DNA of 64,000 nucleotides from JAJFFW01 sp039187035 (lineage in GTDB: Bacteria; Pseudomonadota; Alphaproteobacteria; Caulobacterales; Parvularculaceae), in NCBI GenBank assembly GCA_039187035.1, contig JBCCZS010000001.1, positions 1 to 64,000 on the forward strand, read 5' to 3'. Shown piece after piece: positions 23,883 to 33,143 of this stretch (position 1 is the stretch's first letter; the number at the start of each line of letters is the position of its first letter). The notes beneath the pieces were generated by a model. It saw nothing but the letters and a program-made list of their open reading frames with translations, had not been told where the DNA came from and searched no databases. Both the position numbers and the translations under genes were made by a program.

Positions 23883-26162
23883 ATGATGAAATCGGCCCCG
23901 TTCACTAAGCGTGCGCTTTTGTTGCAGTCGTCGCTCGCCGGCTTCGGCCTCGCTGCGGCGGCGCCCGCGCCTGCGGTCGCGCAGGATGACGCCGGCGCGC
24001 GCCGGCTGGACGAAATCGTCGTCACGTCGCGGCGTAAAGAAGAGAGTTTGCAGGACGCGCCGGTGTCGGTCACGGCGATCGAGGCGGAAGCGCTCGATCA
24101 GTTCTTCGCCGACGACTTGACGGATTTGAACGGCATCGCGCCGAACGTCGTCGTCACCAACGTGACGGGTTTCAACGCGGCCGCGATCTCGTTTCGCGGC
24201 ACCTCGACCGGCGACATCATCCTGACGTTCGACCCGGCGGTCGGCGTCGTCATCGACGACTTCCCGATCGCGCACGTGCAAACCCAATTGCTCGACTTGT
24301 TCGACATCGAGCGCATCGAGTTTTTGCGCGGTCCGCAAGGCACGACCTTCGGCAAGAACACCGTCGGCGGCGTCATCAACGTCGCGACGAAGCTGCCCGA
24401 CATGGACCGGTACGGCGCCGAAGCGCGGTTCCTCTACGGCAATTTCGACACCCAAGAAGTTCGCGCGGCCGTCAACATGCCGCTGATCGAGGACACGCTC
24501 GCCATGCGCACGGCGATCCTTTATCAGCGTAACGACGGCTTCTACCGCAACGCCAAAGGCGACGGACGGCGCTTCGCCGGCGACGACGTTTTTTCGTTGC
24601 GGTCCAAACTCCTATGGACGCCGACGTCGCGCACGGACGTTCTTTTCACGTTCGAATATTTGCGCGATCGGGGCGGCACGCCGGGCAACGTCAACGAAAC
24701 GCCGGAAGACTTTGCATTCTCGCAATTCGGCTTTCCCGGCATCCAGACGACCGGCGCGGACCCGTTCGACACCGGGGTCACGCTTTGCGAAGGCGACCGG
24801 TTCGATCCGGATTGCATCGGAACGATCAACGGCCACCAAGTCGACGTATATGGCGGGTATTTGCGCCTCAACCATCAATTCGACATCGGCACGCTCACGG
24901 TGATCGGCGGGCATCGCTATCAACAATCGGTCCTGCCGAGCGATTTCTCCGGCGAGGTCGCGCGGCTCTTTGAGTCGACCCGGGACGACATTCGTCGCCA
25001 ATATATGATCGAATCCCGGTTCGCCTCGACGCTTGAAGGGCCGCTCAACTTTATCGTCGGCGGTCAATATTGGTCGAACGACCTTGACTACGTCTCGTCG
25101 AGCTTCCTGAGTTTCTTGACGTTTCTGGGCGATCCGACGGCGACGTCGGACCCGAACCTCGGCGGCGCGCGCCACAATGTCGACAGTTTCGCCTTCTTCG
25201 GCGAGGCGGAGTACGAAATCGCTCCCGCTTTCGACATCATCTTCGGCATGCGGTACACGAACGAATCGAAGGACTTCGAGCGCCAGCCTCAGGTCCGCCG
25301 GTCGCTTGTCGAATTGGGCCAGCAGCCGACCTTTGAGGAAAGCGCGAACTTCGACGCAATCACGCTACGCGCCGGCTGGCGTTATCAGATTACGGACGAC
25401 GTCTCGTCCTACTTCACGTTCAGCCAAGGCTTTAAGAGCGGCGGCTTCAACAGCCAGGCGATGACCGCGTTTTCCGCACAGCCGTTCAACGAGGAAACCG
25501 CCGATTCGTTCGAACTCGGCCTCAAGTCGGAGTTGTTCGACAATCGGTTGCGGTTCAACGCGTCGGGCTTTTACGTGAAGTATGACGATTTGCAGCGCGA
25601 GTCGGTTCTTCCTTTTATCGATCCGTTGACCAACCTGCCGGGGCAAGAGACCGTCACCTCCAACGCGGGCGGCGCGCGCGTCTACGGTCTTGAGTTCGAG
25701 GCGTTGGCCGTGCCGACTCAGAACCTGACGCTGCAAGGCTCGCTCGGTTGGCAAGATGCTGAGTATACGGAATTTCAGACCGACATTGACGGCGACGGCA
25801 TAAACGACGACGCGTCGTTCTTGGAATTGACGCGCGTGCCGACCTGGACGGTGTTCGGCTCCGCGACGTATGAAGCACCGATCAACTACGGGCGAATTTC
25901 CGCGAACCTCAACGTCAGCTATCAGTCCGAGTTCGAATTTTCGGTGCTGAACGCCGATTTCACGCAAGGCGAGGCGCGAACTCTGTTCAACACGAGCCTC
26001 ACTTGGTTTGCGCCCGATGATGCGTTCCAGATTTCCGGTTTCGCACGAAACCTGTTCGACGAGCGCTACCGGGTGTCCGGAAACTCCGTGGCCGGCTTGT
26101 GGAACTTCACCAACTACGGCGCGCCGCGCACCTACTGCGTCGAAGTCGGCGCTAATTTCTAG
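23883..26162 (+). CDS. TonB-dependent receptor, catabolic (substrate-uptake) type
   Basis: 759 residues. Signal peptide 1-34 (cleavage near AVAQD), TonB box LDEIVVTSRRKEE at about 40. Plug with VTNVTGFNAAAISFRGTSTGDII, then IERIEFLRGPQGTTFGKNTVGGVINVATK, the pattern of receptors of the Caulobacter/sphingomonad nutrient-uptake group rather than siderophore receptors. The barrel holds FTFSQGFKSGGFNSQ and ends VEVGANF. A DIDGDGINDDA loop at about residue 640 resembles a calcium site. Start at ATG 23883 (or 23886), with GGGAGGG upstream. It opens the locus running to 38.8 kb, so its ligand is probably the alcohol or polyol substrate of the PQQ enzymes next to it (inference). Confidence 0.92.
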   Translation: MMKSAPFTKRALLLQSSLAGFGLAAAAPAPAVAQDDAGARRLDEIVVTSRRKEESLQDAPVSVTAIEAEALDQFFADDLTDLNGIAPNVVVTNVTGFNAAAISFRGTSTGDIILTFDPAVGVVIDDFPIAHVQTQLLDLFDIERIEFLRGPQGTTFGKNTVGGVINVATKLPDMDRYGAEARFLYGNFDTQEVRAAVNMPLIEDTLAMRTAILYQRNDGFYRNAKGDGRRFAGDDVFSLRSKLLWTPTSRTDVLFTFEYLRDRGGTPGNVNETPEDFAFSQFGFPGIQTTGADPFDTGVTLCEGDRFDPDCIGTINGHQVDVYGGYLRLNHQFDIGTLTVIGGHRYQQSVLPSDFSGEVARLFESTRDDIRRQYMIESRFASTLEGPLNFIVGGQYWSNDLDYVSSSFLSFLTFLGDPTATSDPNLGGARHNVDSFAFFGEAEYEIAPAFDIIFGMRYTNESKDFERQPQVRRSLVELGQQPTFEESANFDAITLRAGWRYQITDDVSSYFTFSQGFKSGGFNSQAMTAFSAQPFNEETADSFELGLKSELFDNRLRFNASGFYVKYDDLQRESVLPFIDPLTNLPGQETVTSNAGGARVYGLEFEALAVPTQNLTLQGSLGWQDAEYTEFQTDIDGDGINDDASFLELTRVPTWTVFGSATYEAPINYGRISANLNVSYQSEFEFSVLNADFTQGEARTLFNTSLTWFAPDDAFQISGFARNLFDERYRVSGNSVAGLWNFTNYGAPRTYCVEVGANF

Positions 26163-26243
26163 CGCCCCTCAGCGGACGGCGGCGTCGCGCGCCGCCGCCC
26201 GCAACGCCGGCGGCGATCCTGCATCCAACGCGCAGCGTCAAGA

Positions 26244-28193
26244 ATGATCACACCCTTCGGCACAAGGATCGCCCATCGCGTCGCGGCGCTATGCGCCGGC
26301 TTACTGGCCGCGGTCTTGTCGCCGGCCGGGGTCGGTGCGGAAAAGGCGCGCGTCGGTTCCTGGTCGCAGTATGGCGGCGACGACGCGGGCACGCGATACG
26401 CGCCGCACGACCAAATCAATCCGCAGACGATTAAGAAGCTCCGGCGGGTTTGGACGTACCGGACGGGCGAGCTGGAGCGCCGTTCGGCGGCGATGAACGT
26501 CAACAGCTCCAACGAAAACACGCCAATCGTCGCAGCCGGCTCCCTGATCGTCTGTACGCCGTTCAACCGCGTCGTCGCGCTTGATCCGGCGACGGGCGAA
26601 GAACGCTGGACCTTCGACCCGCAGGTGCGCGACGACTTTCCGTTGCCCAATCAATATGTGTGTCGCGGCGTGGCGCAGTGGCGCGACGCCTCGGCCGACG
26701 ACGGCGCCGCCTGCGCGCATCGCCTGTTCGTCGCCGCGAACGATTTGCGCGTCATCGCAATCGACGCGCATACGGGAGAACGTTGCGCCGGTTTCGGCGA
26801 AAACGGCGAGGTCCGCGTTCAAACGGTTCGGGCGCAACGAACGCCCGGCGAAATCAAATTCAACTCCGCGCCGGCGGTGGTGAACGACGTCGTCGTCGTC
26901 GGCTCGTCAATTCTTGACAATGTGCGCACCGACGCGCCGCTCGGCACCGTACGCGCCTTTGACGCACGGACGGGCGCGCCCGCATGGACGTTCGACGCGG
27001 TGACGCCGACTGCAGACGTCGGTGCGGCGAACGTCTGGACGGCGATGGCGACGGACGACGCGCGCGATCTCGTCTTCCTGCCGACGTCGAGCGCGTCGCC
27101 CGACTTCTACGGCGGCGAACGCGGCGGCGACAACGAACTCGCCAACGCGATCGTCGCTGTGCGCGGCGCGACCGGCGAGCGGGTTTGGTCGCAACAACTC
27201 GTCCGACACGACGTTTGGGACTACGATTTGCCGTCTCAACCGACGCTCGTCGATTTGCGGCGCGACGGCGGCGTCGTGCCCGCGGTCGTCCAAACGACGA
27301 AGCAGGGCTTCGTTTTCATCTTTCATCGAGAGACCGGCGCGCCGATTTTTCCGCTAACGGAGGTGCCGGTTCCCGCATCGGCGGCGCTGGGCGAAGCCTT
27401 GCCGCGATCCCAACCGGCGCCGAGCCTGCCCGCGCCGCTCGTGCCGCAACGGCTGACGCCGGACATGGCGTTCGGCTTCACGCCGATCGATAAATCAGCC
27501 TGTCGACAAAAGATCGCCGATGCGCGGTCGGAAGGGCTCTTCACGCCGCCGAGCGTTGAGGGAACGATTTTCTATCCGTCGACGGCGGGCGGCGCCAATT
27601 GGGGCGGGTCCGCGTTTGACCCGGCGCGGCGGCTTCTCTTCGTCAACACCTCGCGCGTTGCGCAACTCATCACGCTCGAACCCAAGAGCGCAGAGGACGG
27701 CGAGGCGGCGAGCGTCGTTTTGTCGGCCAAGGAAGACGTCTCCCCGCAAGACGGCGCGCCCTATCGCGTGCGCCGCGAATGGCTGTTGTCGCCGCTCGGC
27801 GCACCGTGCTCGCCGCCGCCTTGGGGCGGCCTGACGGCGATTAATCCGGATACGGGAGAAACCGTTTGGGACGCGCCGCTCGGCGACATTCGCGACCGCT
27901 TGCCGGTCCCCTTGCCGATGAAAACCAATCTCGGCACGCCCAATATCGGCGGCCCGGTCGCCACCGCAGGGGGCCTCGTCTTCATCGCTGCGGCCCAGGA
28001 CAACTACTTACGCGCTTACCGGTCGGACACCGGCGAGGAAGTCTGGCGCGACAAACTCCCCGCGGGCGGCCAGACGACGCCCATGTCCTATGAAGTCGAC
28101 GGCAAGCAATATGTCGTCATCACGTCGGGACAACATCTTTGGTTCCAAACCCCGCCGGGCGACTACGTCGTCGCCTATGCGCTGGAGGACTAG
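26244..28193 (+). CDS. Periplasmic PQQ-dependent dehydrogenase, membrane-GDH-like
   Basis: 649 residues. Signal peptide 1-32, then an eight-bladed quinoprotein propeller: WSQYGGDDAGTRYAPHDQINPQTI, ALDPATGEERWTFDP, SSILDNV, RHDVWDYDLPSQPTL (the catalytic Asp region of membrane glucose dehydrogenases), ANWGGSAFDP, GTPNIGGP and HLWFQTPPGDYVVAYAL. The similarity is to the periplasmic part of Gcd, but the five N-terminal membrane helices that bind ubiquinone are absent, so it needs another electron acceptor. The cytochrome-containing PQQ enzyme at 30186 is one candidate. Expected chemistry: oxidation of an aldose, polyol or alcohol with PQQ and Ca2+. No pqq biosynthesis genes are in the window. 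Lies 81 bp after the TonB receptor, probably co-transcribed. Confidence 0.88.
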   Translation: MITPFGTRIAHRVAALCAGLLAAVLSPAGVGAEKARVGSWSQYGGDDAGTRYAPHDQINPQTIKKLRRVWTYRTGELERRSAAMNVNSSNENTPIVAAGSLIVCTPFNRVVALDPATGEERWTFDPQVRDDFPLPNQYVCRGVAQWRDASADDGAACAHRLFVAANDLRVIAIDAHTGERCAGFGENGEVRVQTVRAQRTPGEIKFNSAPAVVNDVVVVGSSILDNVRTDAPLGTVRAFDARTGAPAWTFDAVTPTADVGAANVWTAMATDDARDLVFLPTSSASPDFYGGERGGDNELANAIVAVRGATGERVWSQQLVRHDVWDYDLPSQPTLVDLRRDGGVVPAVVQTTKQGFVFIFHRETGAPIFPLTEVPVPASAALGEALPRSQPAPSLPAPLVPQRLTPDMAFGFTPIDKSACRQKIADARSEGLFTPPSVEGTIFYPSTAGGANWGGSAFDPARRLLFVNTSRVAQLITLEPKSAEDGEAASVVLSAKEDVSPQDGAPYRVRREWLLSPLGAPCSPPPWGGLTAINPDTGETVWDAPLGDIRDRLPVPLPMKTNLGTPNIGGPVATAGGLVFIAAAQDNYLRAYRSDTGEEVWRDKLPAGGQTTPMSYEVDGKQYVVITSGQHLWFQTPPGDYVVAYALED

Positions 28194-28196
28194 AGC

Positions 28197-28215
28197 GTCG
28201 GAGCCTTATTCCGAC
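28197..28215. terminator. Small hairpin between converging genes
   Basis: GTCGGA (28197-28202), loop GCCTTAT, TCCGAC (28210-28215): a perfect 6-bp stem a few nt after the PQQ dehydrogenase stop and 31 bp before the stop of the converging TPR gene. Could act in either direction. No T tract. Confidence 0.35.
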
Positions 28216-28246
28216 AAAGCCGGTCCGCCGTTGCGACCCGGACCCT

Positions 28247-29773
28247 TCAGTCGAGCGGTTCGACGTCGAATGCGATGCTGACGCGTTCGTCGACCGAAAA
28301 CGGCGTCGTGCGGTGATAGAAAAACGACGGAAACAAAAAGAGCCGCCCTTCCGCCGGCTGAAAGAGCGCAGGCGGCGCCGCCGGATCCGTGTGGTAATGG
28401 GCGGGCGGCCGTCCGACCTCGAACCAACCGGCGGTCGGCTCGTCCGGCGTTGCAGGCGGTAATTTCGGGTAATAGACGCCGCTCAGCCAATTGGGCGCGT
28501 GAATATGCGGTTCAAGTCTGCCGCCGGGGTCCAGGATCGTCCCCCACATCGTCAGGGTCCGCCGTTCGGGAAGGCCGCTGAGAAAAAGCGCGTCGCGCTG
28601 CGGGTCGAGCGCGGCGATATAGTCGTCGACGCAACGCTCGATCCACGTCGCCAGCACGGCGAAGGGGCCGGGCGCGCCGTCGAGCAATTCGCGGGTCTGG
28701 CGGCCTTGCCGCGTCGTCAACCCCGCCGGTTCGAAGGTGAGGGACGGGTGCGCGCGAACGCTATCGGTCAGCATACGGTTGAAATCGGCGACGGCGGTCT
28801 CGCCGGTCGCCTGCGCAAAGGCGTCCGGCGGCGCGTCGTACTGTCTGACCAGCCGGCTCGTCTCGACCAACGTCCCGAATGCGTCTGGGTCGTTCAAGAC
28901 GGAGAACGCGACCGAGCGCAGCGCGAGCGCTGTCGTTTTCTCGCCTGAGGCCGCGAGCGCCGCGTCGGTCGCGTCGAGGGCCTCGCGCGCCCGGCCCGCG
29001 GCGAGAAGAGCGCCGGCGAGGTTCGCATGCGGTTCGGCGCGCTCCGGCGCCGCCGCGGCGACGCCCTCAAAAAGCGCGATCGCCTCGTCAAGGTCGCCTT
29101 GCTTCTCTAGAAGCCCCGCCAAATCGTTGCGTGCCGGCCAATAGTCCGGCTGAGTGTTTTGGACGGCGCGCAACGCTGCGATCGCGTCGCGCGTGTCGCC
29201 GGCCGCGGCGAGGCAAGCGGCGTAATTGCGCCGGACCGGCGCGGCGTCGGGGGCCAGTTCGAGCGCGCGTGCATAGGCGACAAGCGCGCCGGAAAAATCG
29301 CCCATCCGTTTACGGACGACGCCGAGGCTGTTCCACGCCATCGGGTTTTGCGGTGCGGCCGACGTCGCAGCGTCCAGCGCGGCCTCGGCGTCGCGCCAGC
29401 GACCGAGCGCGAGATAGCAATTGCCGAGATTGAGATTGACGCTTCGGTTTGCGGGGTTCAGCCGCCGGGCCTCGGCGAGCGCGGCGATCGCCTCCTCGTA
29501 CGCGCCCGTTTGTTTGAGGAAGACGCCGTAATTGTTGTGAAGGTCGGCGTCGTCCGGCGCGGCCGAGAGGCCGCCCAGAAACGCCTCACGGGCCTGCGCG
29601 CTTCGCCCCGACCGGTGGCGCGCGACGCCGAGGAGCCCGAATGCGCGCCCGGATCGCACGCCCGCGCCGACGAGTTGTTCTAGGAGAACGACCGCGTCGT
29701 CGGGGCGGCCTTGCGCGATCGCCCGTGCGGCCTCCTGCAGGGCGGCGTCTCGGTCTTCGTCGTCGATCGACAA
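28247..29773 (-). CDS. TPR protein with C-terminal 2-oxoglutarate/Fe(II) oxygenase domain
   Basis: 508 residues. The first ~290 are tetratricopeptide-type helix pairs (VAHHRSG..., NNYGVFLKQTGAYEEAIAALAEARRLNP, NSLGVVRKRMGDFSGALVAYARALELAPD). The C-terminal part (about 370-508) matches the putative 2OG-Fe(II) oxygenase group: LTMWGTILDPGGRLEPHIHAPNWLSGVYYP supplies the iron-binding His region (His423/425), FPSFFYHRTTPF the distal His487, and ERVSIAFDV the Arg that binds 2-oxoglutarate. Members pair a TPR scaffold with a hydroxylase; substrates are largely unknown. It runs convergent with the PQQ dehydrogenase and divergent from the ABM gene (89-bp gap). Link to the catabolic locus is positional only. 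Confidence 0.82.
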   Translation of the reverse strand: MSIDDEDRDAALQEAARAIAQGRPDDAVVLLEQLVGAGVRSGRAFGLLGVARHRSGRSAQAREAFLGGLSAAPDDADLHNNYGVFLKQTGAYEEAIAALAEARRLNPANRSVNLNLGNCYLALGRWRDAEAALDAATSAAPQNPMAWNSLGVVRKRMGDFSGALVAYARALELAPDAAPVRRNYAACLAAAGDTRDAIAALRAVQNTQPDYWPARNDLAGLLEKQGDLDEAIALFEGVAAAAPERAEPHANLAGALLAAGRAREALDATDAALAASGEKTTALALRSVAFSVLNDPDAFGTLVETSRLVRQYDAPPDAFAQATGETAVADFNRMLTDSVRAHPSLTFEPAGLTTRQGRQTRELLDGAPGPFAVLATWIERCVDDYIAALDPQRDALFLSGLPERRTLTMWGTILDPGGRLEPHIHAPNWLSGVYYPKLPPATPDEPTAGWFEVGRPPAHYHTDPAAPPALFQPAEGRLFLFPSFFYHRTTPFSVDERVSIAFDVEPLD

Positions 29774-29862
29774 GCCGGCGCCTCCTATTTTGCTTTGTCA
29801 ACGCGGCGTTCGCCCCGCATAGTAGCCGCGGCCGACGGCCGGAGGAACAGGGAGGACCGCCG

Positions 29863-30180
29863 ATGATTACGCTTATCATGCGCGTGCGGATAAAAACTGA
29901 AAAGATCGACGACTTCTCAGCGCTGATCGCGCAACTTGCGCAAGACGTTTACGCGAACGAGCCCGACTGTCTCGCGTTCGAGGTGCGCCAGAGCGAGGCG
30001 GACCCGGCGCTGTTCGTCTTTTTTGAGTGTTTCCGTTCAAAAGCCGCGCATGAAGCGCATCCGGACATGCCGTACCATAAAGCGATGTCGGAAGCCGGCT
30101 GGGCGTGCGTCGACGGCGAGCCGGAGATCGAGTTTCTAACGCCGGTCGCCGGCGCCCCGGCCCCGCTTCGCGGCGTGTAG
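29863..30180 (+). CDS. ABM-fold (antibiotic biosynthesis monooxygenase-like) protein
   Basis: 105 residues of dimeric alpha+beta barrel type: MRVRIKTEKIDDFSALIAQLAQDVYANEPDCLAFEVRQSE, then FVFFECFRSKAAHEAHPDMPYHKAM, the standard ABM sequence with its conserved Asn/Glu, Phe-Glu and His-His positions. Such proteins are small cofactor-free oxygenases or isomerases acting on aromatic or enolic compounds. ATG 29863 is set by GGAGGA; the frame open from 29641 overlaps the TPR gene. It stands between two minus-strand genes and may have its own promoter at 29774-29850. Its presence in a locus with a cupin and SDRs fits turnover of an oxidised carbonyl compound (inference). Confidence 0.85.
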   Translation: MITLIMRVRIKTEKIDDFSALIAQLAQDVYANEPDCLAFEVRQSEADPALFVFFECFRSKAAHEAHPDMPYHKAMSEAGWACVDGEPEIEFLTPVAGAPAPLRGV

Positions 30181-30185
30181 CGCGG

Positions 30186-32087
30186 TCACTCGCCGGGCGC
30201 CGTCGGCGCGTCGGCCGCTTCAAACACAAGAAGCGCGTTGCCCGGCATGCGGTCGCCGAAGAGATAGCCGGAGTTCACAAGCACCCGCCCGTTCGCGACG
30301 ACGGGGCCGGCGGATTCAATCGAGCCGCCGCGCGCCGTTTCGCCGGATACGGACGGAAAGTCGCGATTGGTGTCGAAGTCCCAAAGAAGATCGCCGGACG
30401 CTTTGTCATAGGCGCGCAAATGGCCGTCAAACGCGCCGGCGAACACGAGGTCCCCGGCGACGGTGACGGGGGCGGAATAGCCGGGATCGCACGCGGGTTT
30501 TTCCTCTTCGGCGCAGGTTAGCGGCGCCGCGGCGAACCAGCGCGTTTCTCCCGTGGCGGCGTCGAGCGCGAAGAGGCCGGGTTTGCGCTCGCCTTTGAAG
30601 CGGCCGATAAACTCCGTGTCGGCGTTCGGCGCGTAGACGGTGCGCCCGTCGCTCGCCATGCCCCAGTGGACGCCGCCGGCGAAGCCGCCGCGGCCGATCT
30701 TCTTTTTCCAAATGAGGGCGCCGTTATCGTCCGGGTCCAGCGCGAACACGTCGCCGGATTTTTGGCCGACGACGACGAGATCGCGGCCCGTCTCGTCGGT
30801 GACGAGCATGGGCGGCGCGCCGATGTCGAGGTCCGGCCCGTTTTCTTCCGGACAATTCGGTCCGCCGCCGATGAAACACGCCATGTTCCAGGCGTCTCCG
30901 GCGATCGACTGATACGTCCAGCGCACCGCGCCCGTCTTAAGGTCGATCGCGAGCACCGAGTCGCTCGTGTCCGCCGCGGGCGAGGTGTACGCCTCGCCGG
31001 TGCCCACATAGAGAACGCCGCGTTTTTCGTCGATTGTCGGCGAGTTCCAAATCGGCGCGCCGGCCGGGTGAAAGCGGGCGGCGCCGGCGGCGTTGGTCTC
31101 GCCGGTCGGCGCCGGCGTTTGCGGGATCGAGTAGGTTTTCCAAAGGAGCGCGCCGGTCGCGACGTCGAATTTTGCGACGCCGCCGCGAAACGTGCAGCAT
31201 TCATAGGCCGGGTCTGCGGCGCTCGCCCACTCGGTCGACGACAACGGCACATAAAGCGCGCCGTCGTAAAGGCGCGGCGACCCGGTCAGCGTCACGTCCG
31301 GGTGCGCGTCCGCGACGGCGCGCCATTGCAGGGCGCCGGTCCGCGCGTCGACCGCATAGACGTGCCCTTGGATGTCGCCGAAGAGCGCGAGGGGGCCGTC
31401 CGGCGTCGCCGCGACGTTGACGGCGTTGCGTACTTCCGCGTCCGCGGCGAACGTCCATCGCGCGCAGCCGCTTGCGAAATCGAGCGCGTAGACCGCGCCG
31501 CCCTGGCTGCCGACAAAGACGACGTCGCCGTAGACCGTAGGTTGGCTGCGCGCGCGGCTCGCGCCCGGATACGCGAACGCCCATTTCAACTCCAGGCGCG
31601 CGGCGTCTTCCTTTGAGAGGCCGGCGCTCTCCGCGTCGACCGCGCGGGTGCCGGCGAGCGTCAGGCCCCACCCTTCGAATGCGGGGCGCGCGTCGGCAAC
31701 GGTTCGGTCCGTGCACATCTTAACCGGTTTCGAACCGGCTGACGTCCCGCCGAGAAACGCGGCGAGCGCGGAGATTTCCTCCGACGTCAGACCTTCGGCT
31801 TGGGTTTGCATGACGCCGCTCGTCAACGCGGCGGCGATCGCGTCGGGCCCGATGACTTGGAACATGACGGCGTGCGGCGCCTTCGGCACGCCGCCCATAT
31901 GGCAAGAGGCGCATCGCTCCGCAAAGAGACCGGCGGCGTCGACGTCGCCATGGGGTGCGGCGGGCGCGGCGGCTTCCGGTTTTGTCGGAATGCTCGCGGG
32001 AGCGGCCTGCGCGATCGCTCCGGCGGCAAGGATAGCGACTGCGACGGCTGGGGCGACGGCGCGGATCATCAAGTCTATGGCGTGCAT
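30186..32087 (-). CDS. Polyvinyl-alcohol-dehydrogenase-like PQQ quinohaemoprotein
   Basis: 633 residues. Signal peptide to about residue 28, a cytochrome c domain first (FAERCASCHMGGVPKAPHA, haem Cys59/Cys62/His63), then a quinoprotein propeller (YPGASRARSQPTVYGDVVFVGSQGGAVYALD, ECCTFRGGVAKFDVATG, PIWNSPTIDEKRGVLYVGTGEAY, VHWGMASDGRTVYAPNAD). Cytochrome followed by propeller, with a CCTFRGG stretch, is the architecture of polyvinyl alcohol dehydrogenase and relatives, which oxidise secondary alcohols in the periplasm and pass electrons to haem. Substrate here not established. The stop is 5 bp from the stop of the converging ABM gene. It lies 27 bp downstream of the E1 beta gene on the same strand, so it could be the last gene of that operon. 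Confidence 0.85.
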   Translation of the reverse strand: MHAIDLMIRAVAPAVAVAILAAGAIAQAAPASIPTKPEAAAPAAPHGDVDAAGLFAERCASCHMGGVPKAPHAVMFQVIGPDAIAAALTSGVMQTQAEGLTSEEISALAAFLGGTSAGSKPVKMCTDRTVADARPAFEGWGLTLAGTRAVDAESAGLSKEDAARLELKWAFAYPGASRARSQPTVYGDVVFVGSQGGAVYALDFASGCARWTFAADAEVRNAVNVAATPDGPLALFGDIQGHVYAVDARTGALQWRAVADAHPDVTLTGSPRLYDGALYVPLSSTEWASAADPAYECCTFRGGVAKFDVATGALLWKTYSIPQTPAPTGETNAAGAARFHPAGAPIWNSPTIDEKRGVLYVGTGEAYTSPAADTSDSVLAIDLKTGAVRWTYQSIAGDAWNMACFIGGGPNCPEENGPDLDIGAPPMLVTDETGRDLVVVGQKSGDVFALDPDDNGALIWKKKIGRGGFAGGVHWGMASDGRTVYAPNADTEFIGRFKGERKPGLFALDAATGETRWFAAAPLTCAEEEKPACDPGYSAPVTVAGDLVFAGAFDGHLRAYDKASGDLLWDFDTNRDFPSVSGETARGGSIESAGPVVANGRVLVNSGYLFGDRMPGNALLVFEAADAPTAPGE

Positions 32088-32114
32088 CTTGGTGCCTATC
32101 AGGGGCGGCGCAAT

Positions 32115-33131
32115 TCAGGCGGCGTAGCCCGCCGCGCGCCGCGCGGCCGCGACGATGTCGTCTTTCGACGGAACGTAGGCGGCCTCGAGCGCGGGCGAGG
32201 CCGGCACGGGGGTGTGCGGCGCGGTGACTTTCTCGACCGGCGCTCTGAGCGAGGAAAACGCCTCGGCCGCCGCGAGCCCCGCTATTTCCGATGCGAAGGA
32301 ACAAATCGGCGTCGCTTCGTCGACGACCACGAGGCGACCGGTCTTCTCAATCGAATCGAGAATGCTGTCGGCGTCGAACGGAGAGAGCGACCGTGGATCG
32401 ATCACTTCGGCCGAGACGCCCTCGGCCTCCAGCGCCTGCGCGGCTTCGTCGGCGACGAGCGCCATGCGGCCGATCCCGACGATGGTGACGTCGGCGCCCT
32501 CGCGGACGATCCGTGCCTTGCCGAACGGCACGACGTAATCGCCGTCCGGCACGTCGCCTTCGTCGCCGAGCAACATCTTGTGTTCGCAGAAGATCACGGG
32601 GTCTTCATCGCGGATCGCCTGGATCAACATGCCCTTCGCGTCGTACGGCGTCGTGGGCAAGACGACTTTCAGGCCGGGAATATGCGCGAAGATCGGATAG
32701 CAGGCCTGCGAGTGCTGCGGCCCTGCGCCGATCCCGGCGCCGACCATGGTGCGGATGACCATGGGCGCGCCGCGTTGATTGCCGAACATGTACCGAAACT
32801 TCGCGGCCTGATTATAAATCTGGTCGAAGCAAACGCCGAAGAAATCCGCGAACATGAGTTCGGCGACGGGGCGCAGTCCGGTCAAGGCGGCGCCGGCCGC
32901 GGCGCCCATAATGGCGGATTCCGAAATCGGCGTGTCGATGACGCGCCCGGCGCCGAATTCCGTATGCAGACCGGCGGTGAGCCCCATCACGCCGCCGGCT
33001 TTTTCGTCGTCGCCGGCGGTCCCGCCGCGCCCGCCCGCGACGTCCTCGCCGATGACGACGACGTTCGGGTCGCGGCGCATTTCGGTGCGCAGCGCGTCCG
33101 TGATCGCTTCGCGTAAGGTGATCTTCGGCAT
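32115..33131 (-). CDS. Thiamine-dependent dehydrogenase E1 beta subunit (acetoin/2-oxoacid type)
   Basis: 338 residues, the transketolase-like beta chain of a heterotetrameric E1: TLREAITDALRTEMRRDPNVVVIGEDVAG, RVIDTPISESAIMGAAAGAALTGLRPVAELMFADF, QAAKFRYMFGNQ, PQHSQACYPIFAHIPGLKVVLP, and a C-terminal transketolase domain (EVIDPRSLSPFDADSI). It works with the alpha subunit encoded just upstream (12-bp gap) to decarboxylate a 2-oxoacid or cleave acetoin and related diketones on thiamine diphosphate. The sequence sits closest to acetoin dehydrogenase beta chains as I recall them. No E2 or E3 gene is present, so the complex must borrow these. Confidence 0.9.
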   Translation of the reverse strand: MPKITLREAITDALRTEMRRDPNVVVIGEDVAGGRGGTAGDDEKAGGVMGLTAGLHTEFGAGRVIDTPISESAIMGAAAGAALTGLRPVAELMFADFFGVCFDQIYNQAAKFRYMFGNQRGAPMVIRTMVGAGIGAGPQHSQACYPIFAHIPGLKVVLPTTPYDAKGMLIQAIRDEDPVIFCEHKMLLGDEGDVPDGDYVVPFGKARIVREGADVTIVGIGRMALVADEAAQALEAEGVSAEVIDPRSLSPFDADSILDSIEKTGRLVVVDEATPICSFASEIAGLAAAEAFSSLRAPVEKVTAPHTPVPASPALEAAYVPSKDDIVAAARRAAGYAA

Positions 33132-33143
33132 GGCCCGCTCCCT

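Noticed and set aside
31800..33116. A 438-codon plus-strand frame opposite the E1 beta and PQQ genes
   Set aside because: Both minus-strand genes have full family motifs; this frame is their mirror.
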